Positions 16,969-25,259 of a DNA stretch of 64,000 nt are shown piece by piece. The notes beneath the pieces are model-generated. The model was not told the origin of the DNA, searched no databases, and saw only the letters and a list, made by a program, of their open reading frames with translations. Origin of the DNA: Mesorhizobium kowhaii (GTDB lineage Bacteria; Pseudomonadota; Alphaproteobacteria; Rhizobiales; Rhizobiaceae). The stretch is from the NCBI RefSeq assembly GCF_003253745.1, contig NZ_MZXV01000076.1, positions 124,001 to 188,000 on the forward strand, written 5' to 3'. Each line of letters opens with the position of its first letter. The first letter of the stretch is position 1. Position numbers and translations under genes: made by a program.

Positions 16969-17850
16969 ATGAACTGGGATGACGTCCGCATCTTTCTTGC
17001 CGTGGCGCGCGCCGGCCAGATCCTTGGCGCCGCCAGACGGCTGGAGCTCAACCATGCCACCGTCTCGCGCCGCATCGCAGCACTCGAGGATGCGCTGCGG
17101 ACAAAGCTGTTTCGCCGGCTGACTACCGGCAGCGAACTGACGCCGGCCGGCGAGCGTTTTCTCGACATTGCCGAGCGCATGGAAGGCGACATGATCGCCG
17201 CGCGTTCGACCGTTGCCGGCGAAGGCGACGACGTCTCCGGCACGGTGCGCATCGGCGCGCCGGACGGGTTTGGCGTCGCCTTCCTGGCCAAGCGTCTCGG
17301 CACACTGACGGCCCTGCATCGCGAGCTGACGATCCAGCTTGTGCCGGTGCCGCGCTCCTTCTCCTTGTCGCGCCGCGAGGCGGACATCGCCATCACCGTC
17401 GAGCGGCCGACGGAGGGCCGGCTGGTGGCGGGAAAGCTGGTCGACTATTCGCTCGGCCTGTTTGCCTCGCGCGCCTATGCGCAAGCTCATGGCTTGCCCA
17501 AAACAGCAGCCGAGCTCGGCCAACACACGCTCATCGGCTATGTGCCGGACTTGATCGTCAGCCCCTCGCTCGACTACGCGGCCGAATTCAGTCCGGACTG
17601 GCGCACCAGCTTCGCCATCTCCTCGGCGCTTGGCCAAGCCGAAGCGGTGCGGTCGGGCGCCGGTATCGGCATCCTGCACACTTTCGTCGCCCGCTCGATG
17701 CCGGAACTGGTGTCCGTCGATGTGGTCGCGCCCATCCGCCGTGCCTACTGGCTGGTCTACCACGAATCGGTCCGGCCGCTGCGCCGCGTCCAGATCGTCG
17801 CCAGCTTCATCACCAAGGCGGTGGAGCGGGAGAGAAGCCTGTTCGTTTAG
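16969..17850 (+). CDS. LysR-family transcriptional regulator
   Basis: 293 residues. The N-terminal helix-turn-helix is clear (NWDDVRIFLAVARAGQILGA, LNHATVSRRIAALEDALRTKLF), followed by a LysR substrate-binding domain (GTVRIGAPDGFGVAFLA). The start MNWDDVRIFL is typical of a LysR subgroup; codons further upstream lie inside the inverted-repeat element and are not genuine. It is divergent from mmsA and probably its regulator. Confidence 0.9.
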   Translation: MNWDDVRIFLAVARAGQILGAARRLELNHATVSRRIAALEDALRTKLFRRLTTGSELTPAGERFLDIAERMEGDMIAARSTVAGEGDDVSGTVRIGAPDGFGVAFLAKRLGTLTALHRELTIQLVPVPRSFSLSRREADIAITVERPTEGRLVAGKLVDYSLGLFASRAYAQAHGLPKTAAELGQHTLIGYVPDLIVSPSLDYAAEFSPDWRTSFAISSALGQAEAVRSGAGIGILHTFVARSMPELVSVDVVAPIRRAYWLVYHESVRPLRRVQIVASFITKAVERERSLFV

Positions 17851-17967
17851 ACATGCCGCCTTTTCCTCGCCACAAAATCGATGACTGTCACATCGGGCGT
17901 GCAATTCTGCCGGTCGCACGGTGGAATTCCTGCTATGGGGACATTCAGAAAGCTGGCGCGGATAAAA

Positions 17968-18411
17968 ATGCGAGCCGTTCTTGCCATCCTGCCGCTGCTT
18001 TTCGTTTCCGCTTGCGCCAATCCATGGACCAAGGTGCCGGAGGCCGACCTGCCCAAGCCGATCCGCTACGCCATGGCACGCCCCTCGCCTTTCGTGTTCG
18101 GCAATTATTGCGGCCCCGGCACCCGCACCGGCGATCTGTCGGCGCGGCCGGTCGACCGCCTCGATGCGGCCTGCCGGACCCATGACGCCTGTTACATCGC
18201 CCGCCACAATCATTGCGGCTGCGATGGTGCCCTCGTCGCCTCGGCGAAAGCGATACGCGACGACAAGACAGCACCGCGCAAGATGCGCGGCGAGGCGGAA
18301 CTGCTGATCGCCACGTTCGCCGTTCCCGTCTGCAAGGTGTTCCCGCAGGGCTTCATGCCGCCGCGCGACCCGGCACAACTGAGCGTCCTGAAGGCCGGGG
18401 CGGCCGGGTGA
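17968..18411 (+). CDS. Phospholipase A2-like lipoprotein
   Basis: 147 residues. A lipoprotein signal (MRAVLAILPLLFVSAC, lipid-modified Cys16) anchors it in an envelope membrane. The mature part carries the secretory phospholipase A2 signature: a calcium-loop-like NYCGPGT (Cys48), PVDRLDAAC, and the catalytic dyad in CRTHDACY (His72-Asp73), followed by HCGCDGAL. It has six mature cysteines, as expected for a disulfide-rich exported fold. Predicted activity is calcium-dependent hydrolysis of the sn-2 ester of phospholipids, but only the motif supports this. Upstream in-frame ATGs (17881, 17935) would spoil the signal peptide. Its stop overlaps the start of the next gene, a PLD-like lipoprotein. 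Confidence 0.8.
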   Translation: MRAVLAILPLLFVSACANPWTKVPEADLPKPIRYAMARPSPFVFGNYCGPGTRTGDLSARPVDRLDAACRTHDACYIARHNHCGCDGALVASAKAIRDDKTAPRKMRGEAELLIATFAVPVCKVFPQGFMPPRDPAQLSVLKAGAAG

Positions 18412-20570
18412 ACGGCCGCGCAGCCATCGTCGTGGCCCTGTCAGGGCTGGCGCTCGTTGTCCTTGCGGGCTGTGCCGGGTCGCCTGGCCGCAATGCCTGC
18501 GACCTGCTGCAGGGTCAAGAGGCCTGCGCTCGACCCTCATTGTCGGCCAGCACGCCTGGGCCGCAGGTCGCCGCCGCTCAATTTTTTGGCGACGCCGGCA
18601 CAAGCGACTATGAAAAGCGGTTCCTGGCGCTGCTTGCCCACCACCAACTCGGCGCCATGGACCGGGCCAACGGCACCGGTTCTTTCGGCCATGACCGCTA
18701 TGAGATCCGCAACAGCGATTTCCAGGCGACTTACCGGACGCTGCAGCAACTGGCCGGGCCGGTTGCCGAAACGCATCTGCCGCCGGCCAGCGGCAGCGGC
18801 GATGGCCATTTCGACGGACGCTGGCGGGTGTCGCGGCAGACGCTCTACATCGACGCGGCGGCACGGCCTTCGGCGCCCAAGACATTCGAATTCTCCGGCC
18901 TGCAGGCGCGCAGCGTCGAGATCATGCTGCGCCAGGCGGGCAAACAACCGGCCGACATAGAGGGCTCATGCGATGGCGCGTTGGCGCTCCGCGACGGCGC
19001 CGGTTCGCGAGCCATTGCCGCGGGCAGGGCATTCCGCTTTCGCCTGTCTGGCGAGGACGACACGGTCAGCCTGTTCCCGAGTGACAGCCTGAACCGCTGC
19101 ACTGTAAGAATCCGCTCCAGCCTTGTCCCGGCCGACGCGCCGCTCACCATCCAGCGCGAGGAGACCGCCGATCCGGCGCTCGCCGCCTCCGACAGCCGCT
19201 ACCAGCGTTGTCCGACGCCCGATCCCGCCGGCCTCGACCCCCTCAGTCGCGCCTTCTACGCCAGCCGCTGGCTGTCGCAGACCTGCGCCTTGCCGATCGG
19301 AAAGCCGCGCCTGCTGCGCAAATCGCGCGACGGCTTCAACGCCAAGGTCGAGGCGCTGATGGGAGTGCCGCTGCCCGACAGCGCCATCGACAAGGGCGAT
19401 CCGGAGCTGCCACTCGACTTCTCGAAGGCGCCAAGGCTAAAGCTGATCTATCTGTCCTCGCTCGAGTTCAAGGCGGATTTTTCCGGCCGCATCATCGAAC
19501 GGCTGATCCGCCACCATGCCGCGCTCGGCACCAAGGTGCGCATCATGGTCACGGACGTGCTGGAACGCGACAAGGACGATGCACTGCTGCATCGGCTGGC
19601 GGCCGAATTCCCCAATGTCGAGCTGCAGGAATACCGTTGGCGGGCCGATCGGGGCGCGCCGATCGACGAGCAGATCTCACAATTGCACAAGACCCACCAC
19701 ATCAAGATGCTGGCAACACTGGCCGAGGATCCCAGGCGCTCGCGCGCCATCATCGGCGGCCGCAACATCCATGACGGCTTCCTGTTCCACCAGCCGATCG
19801 ATCTGTCGCGCTATCCGGACCTGGAGCAATACGGCAAGACCGACGGGTTCTCGCTGAACTACTATTCGAACTGGAGCGACTTCGACATCGAGTTCACCGA
19901 CCGGACCACGGTCGAGACGCTCGCCGCGCATCTTTCGACAGTATGGCTGCGCGACGCCGACACCAACATCGCGCGGCCCTTCTCCATTCCGGTCCGGTCC
20001 GACGGCCGCCGCCCGTCAGGCACGGCACGGCACTTCATCTCCTTACCCTACGCGGATGGCCATGCGCTGGAGGATTATTTCGTCGAGCTGATCGACGCCG
20101 CCCAGCACCATATCCAGATCGTCAATCCCTACCTCAACCTGACGCCGAAGCTCGCCCAGGCTTTTGATCGGGCGTTGGCCCGCGGCGTCAGGATCGACAT
20201 TGTCGGCCGCATCGATCTCAAGGGCGATATTGGCGGCAAGTTCCTCACCGCGCTCAACAAGCTGTTCGTCGAGAAATATGGCGACCGCATCGACATTCGC
20301 GAGTTCAAGGCGCCCGATGTCGTGCTGCATTCCAAGATCATGATGATCGACGAGAGGCTGGTCGCCATCTCCTCGGTCAATCTCAACAACCGCAGCTTCT
20401 TCCATGACTCGGAGAATGGCATGATGGTGCTCGACCCGGCCTTCTACACCAGGATGAAGGCGATCTATGACGACTATCTCGCCCACTCCAACCCGGTCCC
20501 AACCAACGTGACGATCCCATGGGCCTATCGGCTGCTGTTCGACGAAGACTGGGTCCGGCAGGCCTTTTGA
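18408..20570 (+). CDS. Phospholipase D-like lipoprotein with two HKD motifs
   Basis: 720 residues from a GTG that overlaps the upstream stop by 3 bases (GTGA). It starts with a lipoprotein signal ending LALVVLAGC (Cys22). The C-terminal half, from about residue 345, is a PLD/cardiolipin-synthase-like pair of domains: a first motif at His431-Ile-Lys433 followed by IIGGRNIHDGF, and a canonical second motif His641-Ser-Lys643...Asp648 followed by SSVNLNNRSF. Residues 25-340 match nothing I recognise. PLD-superfamily enzymes use a phospho-histidine intermediate for hydrolysis or transphosphatidylation; whether this one degrades or builds phospholipid is open. The codon overlap implies coupled translation with the PLA2-like gene. 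Confidence 0.85.
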   Translation: MNGRAAIVVALSGLALVVLAGCAGSPGRNACDLLQGQEACARPSLSASTPGPQVAAAQFFGDAGTSDYEKRFLALLAHHQLGAMDRANGTGSFGHDRYEIRNSDFQATYRTLQQLAGPVAETHLPPASGSGDGHFDGRWRVSRQTLYIDAAARPSAPKTFEFSGLQARSVEIMLRQAGKQPADIEGSCDGALALRDGAGSRAIAAGRAFRFRLSGEDDTVSLFPSDSLNRCTVRIRSSLVPADAPLTIQREETADPALAASDSRYQRCPTPDPAGLDPLSRAFYASRWLSQTCALPIGKPRLLRKSRDGFNAKVEALMGVPLPDSAIDKGDPELPLDFSKAPRLKLIYLSSLEFKADFSGRIIERLIRHHAALGTKVRIMVTDVLERDKDDALLHRLAAEFPNVELQEYRWRADRGAPIDEQISQLHKTHHIKMLATLAEDPRRSRAIIGGRNIHDGFLFHQPIDLSRYPDLEQYGKTDGFSLNYYSNWSDFDIEFTDRTTVETLAAHLSTVWLRDADTNIARPFSIPVRSDGRRPSGTARHFISLPYADGHALEDYFVELIDAAQHHIQIVNPYLNLTPKLAQAFDRALARGVRIDIVGRIDLKGDIGGKFLTALNKLFVEKYGDRIDIREFKAPDVVLHSKIMMIDERLVAISSVNLNNRSFFHDSENGMMVLDPAFYTRMKAIYDDYLAHSNPVPTNVTIPWAYRLLFDEDWVRQAF

Positions 20571-20598
20571 CGAATTTGGGCGATACCATCGCCGCCCC

Positions 20599-21855
20599 CT
20601 ATCGCAGATAGCGCTCCTGCGCGAGGTCGCGGACATCGATGTCCGGCACCCGGCTGGAGATGATGTCGGCCAGAACCTTGGCCGAGCCGCAAGCCATGGT
20701 CCAGCCGAGCGTGCCGTGGCCGGTGTTGAGATAGAGATTGGAAAGCTCGGTGCGCCCGATCAGCGGCGGACCATCCGGCGTCATCGGCCGCAACCCGCAC
20801 CAGAAAGTCGCGTCCCGCATGGCGCCGGCGCCCGGAAAGAGATCGCCGACCGAGTGCTCCAGCGTGCGGCGTCGCGATTCGTGCAGCCTGAGGTCGAAGC
20901 CGGAAATCTCGGCCGTGCCGCCGACCCGGATCCGATCGCCGAGCCGGGTGATCGCCACTTTGTAGGTCTCGTCCATCACCGTCGACACCGGTGCCACAGC
21001 GGCATCCTGGATCGGCACGGTGATCGAGTAGCCCTTCACTGGGTAGACCGGGATCGGCCGCTTCACCCGGCGCATGAACGCCGCCGAATAGCTGCCCATC
21101 GCCATGACATAGGCGTCGGCGGTCATCCAGCCCTTGCTGGTGCTGAGATTGGCGATGCGGTTGCGGCTGCGCAGGACGCGCCATACCGTCAGATCATATT
21201 CGAATTTCACGCCACGCGCCACGCACAGCTCGGCCAGCCTGTCGGTGAACATCTTGCAGTCGCCGGTCTCGTCGCGCGGCAGCCTGAGACCACCGACGAA
21301 CTTTTCGCGCACGCCCGCGAGGCCCGGCTCCGCCGCGACGCAGCCGTCCTGGTCGAGGATCTCGTAGGGCACGCCATATTTCTTCAGCACCTCGACGTCG
21401 CCACCGGTGCCGTCGAGCTGCTTTTGCGTGCGAAACAGCTGCAGCGTGCCCTGGGCACGCTCGTCATAGGCGATGCCGGTCGCTTCGCGCAGCGCCTTCA
21501 GCGTATCGCGGCTGTACTCGGCCAGCGGCACCATGCGCGCCTTGTTGATCGCATAGCGGTCGGCCGTGCAGTTGCGCAGCATCTTGATCAGCCATGTCCA
21601 CATATGTGGATCGAAGGCGGGCCGCACGACCAGCGGGCCATGCTTCATCAGCAGCCATTTGATCGCCTTCAGCGGAATGCCGGGCCCGGCCCAGGGCGAG
21701 GCATAGCCGGGCGAGATCTCGCCGGCATTGGCGAAGCTGGTTTCCAGCGCCGGGCCTTTCTGGCGGTCGACCACCGTCACCTCGTGGCCGGCCTCGGCGA
21801 GATAGTACGCCGTGGTCACCCCGATGACGCCACCGCCCAGCACCATGATTTTCAT
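20599..21855 (-). CDS. dadA: D-amino acid dehydrogenase
   Basis: FAD-dependent membrane-associated enzyme that deaminates D-alanine and other D-amino acids to 2-oxo acids, feeding electrons to the quinone pool. The 418 residues begin with the FAD motif MKIMVLGGGVIGVTTAYYL and keep DadA signatures (ETSFANAGEISPGYASPWAGPG written here as two parts: ETSFANAGEIS, PGYASPWAGPG; GLRPMTPDGPPLIGRT; NTGHGTLGWTMACGS). GGAG precedes the ATG at 21855 by 9 nt. It lies 78 nt downstream of the alanine racemase gene, forming a catabolic dadX-dadA pair. Confidence 0.93.
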   Translation of the reverse strand: MKIMVLGGGVIGVTTAYYLAEAGHEVTVVDRQKGPALETSFANAGEISPGYASPWAGPGIPLKAIKWLLMKHGPLVVRPAFDPHMWTWLIKMLRNCTADRYAINKARMVPLAEYSRDTLKALREATGIAYDERAQGTLQLFRTQKQLDGTGGDVEVLKKYGVPYEILDQDGCVAAEPGLAGVREKFVGGLRLPRDETGDCKMFTDRLAELCVARGVKFEYDLTVWRVLRSRNRIANLSTSKGWMTADAYVMAMGSYSAAFMRRVKRPIPVYPVKGYSITVPIQDAAVAPVSTVMDETYKVAITRLGDRIRVGGTAEISGFDLRLHESRRRTLEHSVGDLFPGAGAMRDATFWCGLRPMTPDGPPLIGRTELSNLYLNTGHGTLGWTMACGSAKVLADIISSRVPDIDVRDLAQERYLR

Positions 21856-21933
21856 CGCACAACACTCCACGGCGTCGCCCAGGCCGGGCATGCCATCTTC
21901 TGTCTGCCGGATTTTAAGGCGCCCGCCAAGGGG

Positions 21934-23073
21934 CTAGCCATCGACGTACCGCCGATGAAAGCGGTGACCGAGGCTGGTCAGGATTTCGTAGCCGATGGTG
22001 CCGGCATGGCCTGCCGCGTCGTCGACGCTTTGCGAGGGGCCGAGCAGCTCGACGAGATCGCCCTCACCCAGTCTGCCGGGTGGCAAAGCGGAAATGTCGA
22101 GAATGATCGAATCCATCGACACCCGCCCACGGAAGGGCAGCCGCACGCCCTCGAACCAGGCCGCGGACGCCGCCCGGCGATGCCAGCCGTCGGCATAGCC
22201 GAGCGAAATCGTCGCGGCCGTGAGCGGAGCCGTGGTGCGGAAAATGTGGCCATAGCCGACACCGACGTCGGCCTCCAGCATGCGGGTCTGGACGACCTTG
22301 GCCTGCAGCCGCACCACCGGCAGCATCGGATTCGGCCTGGCCGGGGTCGGATTGATGCCGTAAAGCGCGGCACCCGGCCGGGCGAGATCATAATGAAAGC
22401 GCTGCCCAAGGAAGATGCCGGACGAATTGGTGAGCGAGGCCGGCGCCTTCGGCAACATTGCGCGCAGCCGTTCGAATGCCAGTCGCTGCCGCTCATTGGC
22501 CGGATGCTCCGGCTCGTCAGCGCAGGCGAGATGGCTCATCACGAAACGGACGTCGATGCCGTCAAAGGCACCGGGATCGGCGGCAACGCGCTCGACATCC
22601 TGCGGCGCCATGCCGAGCCGCGACATGCCGCTGTCGACCTGGATTGCCGCAGGCAGCTTTCGGCCGGTGTGGCGGGCCGCCGCACGCCAGGCCGCCAGTT
22701 GTTCCGGGCTGTTGACGACAGCGGAAAGGTTTGCAGCCGCGGCGTCCGGCTCGGCACCGGGCGGAATGCCGTTCAGCACGAAAATGCCGGACCCCGGCCC
22801 GAGCGAGCGGCGCAAGGCGATGCCTTCGCCCAGAAGCGCGACGAAGAAGATATCGCAGCCTTCGCTCAGCAACGCCGCCGCCACCTGGCTCGCACCAAGC
22901 CCGTAGCCGTCGGCCTTGACCACGCCGGCGCAGCGCACGCTGCCCAGTTGCCTTTTCAGCCGCCGGTAGTTTTCACGGATCGCGCCAAGGTCGATGGTGA
23001 GGATGGCGCCAGCCACCGCTTCGCTTGTGGCGGCGATGTCCTCGGGCAGCGACCTGTTGGGGGCGTCGTTCAT
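21934..23073 (-). CDS. alr: Alanine racemase (catabolic, DadX-type context)
   Basis: PLP-dependent racemisation of L- and D-alanine. The 379 residues have the PLP-binding Lys53 in GVVKADGYGLGA, the motif IQVDSGMSRLGM, and the catalytic-Tyr region VGVGYGHIFRT. The genomic partner is dadA, which points to L-alanine breakdown through D-alanine rather than, or as well as, cell-wall supply. The ATG at 23073 is chosen because homologues start near there; the open frame upstream enters a repeat element. Confidence 0.93.
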   Translation of the reverse strand: MNDAPNRSLPEDIAATSEAVAGAILTIDLGAIRENYRRLKRQLGSVRCAGVVKADGYGLGASQVAAALLSEGCDIFFVALLGEGIALRRSLGPGSGIFVLNGIPPGAEPDAAAANLSAVVNSPEQLAAWRAAARHTGRKLPAAIQVDSGMSRLGMAPQDVERVAADPGAFDGIDVRFVMSHLACADEPEHPANERQRLAFERLRAMLPKAPASLTNSSGIFLGQRFHYDLARPGAALYGINPTPARPNPMLPVVRLQAKVVQTRMLEADVGVGYGHIFRTTAPLTAATISLGYADGWHRRAASAAWFEGVRLPFRGRVSMDSIILDISALPPGRLGEGDLVELLGPSQSVDDAAGHAGTIGYEILTSLGHRFHRRYVDG

Positions 23074-23096
23074 GGCGACCCTTCTTGCGGCGGGTA

Positions 23097-23144
23097 ATGC
23101 ATGTCGCCCAAAAGTGGCCCCGGTTTTGGGAGGACGACATGCAT
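23097..23144. repeat. Palindromic element, core CCCAAAA...TTTTGGG, copy 1
   Basis: Outer arms ATGCATGTCG/CGACATGCAT flank an inner pair CCCAAAA/TTTTGGG around GTGGCCCCGG. It shares its core with the copy at 25175-25223, but the outer arms differ while remaining self-complementary. Confidence 0.8.
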
Positions 23145-23157
23145 AAAACAAAGACCT

Positions 23158-23197
23158 AAAGCGCGTCGCTTGAATCCGCTCAAACGCGACGCGCTTT
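23158..23197. repeat. Hairpin element with 12-bp arms AAAGCGCGTCGC
   Basis: Perfect arms 23158-23169 and 23186-23197 separated by 16 nt. It lies between rppH and alr, directly after the palindromic element 23097-23144 and the linker AAAACAAAG. It could act as the rppH terminator; the T-run after the stem is short. Confidence 0.65.
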
Positions 23198-23253
23198 AGA
23201 CATCAATAGGACCGCCGGGCCGGCGCGGCAACTGCGGTCGTTTCACGTCGAGG

Positions 23254-23775
23254 CTATTGCACCAGATGCAGGAACGCCGCCACGACATCCTCATAGACCT
23301 TGCGCTTGAACGGCACGACCAGGTCGGGCAGGTCCTGCATCGGCCGCCATGCCCATTTGTCGAATTCGGCGGTGTGGCCGCCCGGCGGCGGATTGATCTG
23401 GATCTCGCTGACATCGCCGTGAAAGCGGAAGGCGAACCATTTCTGCGTCTGGCCGCGATACCTGCCCTTGAAGGCGATACCGACGAGGTGGTCCGGCAAA
23501 TCATAGTTGATCCAGTCCGGCGCCTCGGCGAGCAGCGAGACGCTGCGCATGCCGGTCTCTTCATAGAGTTCGCGCTCGGCCGCCTGCAGCGGCTCTTCGC
23601 CCTTGTCGATGCCGCCCTGCGGCATCTGCCAAAGCTGCGTCGTGCCGGCAAATTCACTGTCCGGCTCGGCAATGCGGTGCCCGACCCACACCAAGCCATC
23701 GGCATTGAGGATCATCAGTCCGACACAGGGACGATAGGGCAGCGTTTCGCGGTCCACTCTTTTTGTCTTTGCCAT
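23254..23775 (-). CDS. rppH: RNA pyrophosphohydrolase
   Basis: Nudix enzyme that removes pyrophosphate from the 5' end of transcripts, opening them to RNase E. The 173 residues begin with RETLPYRPCVGLMILNADG and carry a complete Nudix box at residues 54-76 (G54, E60, R68-E69-L70, E72-E73, G75). The sequence WQMPQGGIDKGE is typical of the RppH/YgdP group. It is the last gene of the ctpA cluster, 30 nt after the yibQ-like gene. Confidence 0.95.
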   Translation of the reverse strand: MAKTKRVDRETLPYRPCVGLMILNADGLVWVGHRIAEPDSEFAGTTQLWQMPQGGIDKGEEPLQAAERELYEETGMRSVSLLAEAPDWINYDLPDHLVGIAFKGRYRGQTQKWFAFRFHGDVSEIQINPPPGGHTAEFDKWAWRPMQDLPDLVVPFKRKVYEDVVAAFLHLVQ

Positions 23776-23805
23776 CAGTCAATCTTCCAAGTCGTTTTCC
23801 GATGG

Positions 23806-24984
23806 CTAGCCTTTTTGCGGATCGATGGCCACCGCTGAAATCGGCACGATTTCGATACCGCGCTTCTTGGCCTCGGCGACCCAGGACGACACCGTGTCGA
23901 CAGTCAGGTCGAAGGCCGAGCCGATGCCGACGGCAAAGCCTTTGGCGCGCGCGGTGGCTTCCAGCCCGTCGAGTTTCTTCAGGATGGCGCCGCGATCCTG
24001 CACGGCATCGATCGCCGTGTCGCCGGAGACGAAGGGCACGCCGTCTTTCAACGCCAGGTCGGGCGCCAGGCTGCGCGCCGACGAGCCGTCGTCGATATAG
24101 GCCAGGCCCCGCTTGCCGAGCTCGGCCATGAACGGCTCCATCGCCGCCGCGTCGGCGGAAAAGCGCGCGCCCATATAGTTCATGACGCCGGTGTAGTTCG
24201 TCGTCCGCGACAGCGCCCAGTGTAGGTTCTTCAAATTCTCATCCGCGCTCGCCGCCACCGTCAGCGTGTTGCGGCCGGGGTTGATGTTCGGATAGTCGAA
24301 CGGTTCGAGCGGCACCTGCATGACGATCTCGTGGCCGGCCTGCCGCGCCGCCTGCATCCAGCGTCCGATGCTGTTGCCTTGCGGCGCGAAGGCCAGCGTC
24401 ACCTCCGCCGGCAGCTTGGCGATGGCCGCCTGGGTGCCGGTCTGCGAAACCGCAAGCCCGCCGATGACGATCGCCACGCGGGCACCGCGCGCCCCGGACC
24501 AGGGCCGCGCATAGACGTCGAAGGGCCGCCGGCCATCGGCGGCGCGGACAGGCAAAGGCCCGGTTTCGCTGGCTTCGATCAACGCCTTGTCGGGAATATG
24601 CGCGATCTTCAAATTCTGGCCGAGGGTCGACGGGTCGTGGATGACGATCGCCTTAGGCGGGCCATCGCCCTCTTCCGTCTGCACATGGATGATCTGCGGC
24701 CCGCCCGTCTTGGCCGGCGCTTCCGGCTTGGCTGCGGCGACCGGGGCCAAAGCGGCCGGCGCGGCAGCGGGCTCGGCCGCTGCCGTCACTTTCGGCGTCG
24801 ACACGGCGACCTCTTGCGGCTTGCGGAACGGCTTTTCCCTCAGCGCGATCGCACCGGAGACGCCGACCACCGCCAGCACGACCACGGTTGCCGCGATCGT
24901 ACCGCCGCCGAGCTTGCCGGCGGCGCGCGGCGACCGGACGGTTTGTCCGAGCGGGCGTTCGATATCCTTGCCTGTGTCAGCCAA
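23806..24984 (-). CDS. Divergent polysaccharide deacetylase family protein (YibQ-like)
   Basis: An envelope protein of about 392 residues: a short N-terminal cytoplasmic part, one membrane segment (GGGTIAATVVVLAVVGVSG), a long Ala/Pro-rich linker, then a divergent polysaccharide deacetylase (DUF610) domain from about residue 165 (ARVAIVIGGLAVSQTGTQAA, VPLEPFDYPNINPGRNTL, YIDDGSSARS). Located next to ctpA and envC, as in many proteobacteria, it is probably involved in peptidoglycan remodelling. I suggest a TTG start at 24984 (GGGGA 6 nt upstream, giving LADTGKDIERPLGQ). An ATG at 25050 would add 22 residues unlike the family. The start remains uncertain. Confidence 0.85.
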   Translation of the reverse strand: MADTGKDIERPLGQTVRSPRAAGKLGGGTIAATVVVLAVVGVSGAIALREKPFRKPQEVAVSTPKVTAAAEPAAAPAALAPVAAAKPEAPAKTGGPQIIHVQTEEGDGPPKAIVIHDPSTLGQNLKIAHIPDKALIEASETGPLPVRAADGRRPFDVYARPWSGARGARVAIVIGGLAVSQTGTQAAIAKLPAEVTLAFAPQGNSIGRWMQAARQAGHEIVMQVPLEPFDYPNINPGRNTLTVAASADENLKNLHWALSRTTNYTGVMNYMGARFSADAAAMEPFMAELGKRGLAYIDDGSSARSLAPDLALKDGVPFVSGDTAIDAVQDRGAILKKLDGLEATARAKGFAVGIGSAFDLTVDTVSSWVAEAKKRGIEIVPISAVAIDPQKG

Positions 24985-25174
24985 GCCGCATCCCCGGGCG
25001 CATGGCTCCGAAGGCGAAACTCCTTCGAAAGACATGCGCGAATTCATCAATCCTGGCGCACCCCTGGCGCCGCATCCCAGGGCTTCGCCTTGCCCCGAAT
25101 CAAACTGCCGGAACCTTTCGGTCCCGGCAGCATCGCATTGCTTTCATCAGGCGGCCAGACCTGTTGTCGGCCCC

Positions 25175-25223
25175 GAGCATCGGACCCAAAAGTGGAATCC
25201 GGTTTTGGGAAAATCCGATGCTC
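25175..25223. repeat. Palindromic element, core CCCAAAA...TTTTGGG, copy 2
   Basis: Outer arms GAGCATCGGA/TCCGATGCTC flank CCCAAAA/TTTTGGG around GTGGAATCCGG. It sits between ctpA and the yibQ-like gene. Same layout and size as 23097-23144 with covarying outer arms. Confidence 0.8.
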
Positions 25224-25259
25224 AAACGAAGTTGGAGCGGCGCGTGCGCCGCTCCATCC

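Noticed and set aside
16951..18885. 644-codon open frame antisense to lysR and the lipoprotein genes
   Set aside because: Composition is Arg/Ala/Gly shadow sequence; the plus strand carries recognisable HTH, PLA2 and lipobox motifs.
20716..23097. 793-codon open frame antisense to dadA and alr
   Set aside because: Same reason: it runs across two clear genes and a repeat element, without motif or SD.
23097..23197. Treating the palindromes between rppH and alr as a riboswitch
   Set aside because: The core recurs in an unrelated place (25175-25223) and lacks a leader position consistent with ligand control, so an interspersed element is simpler.
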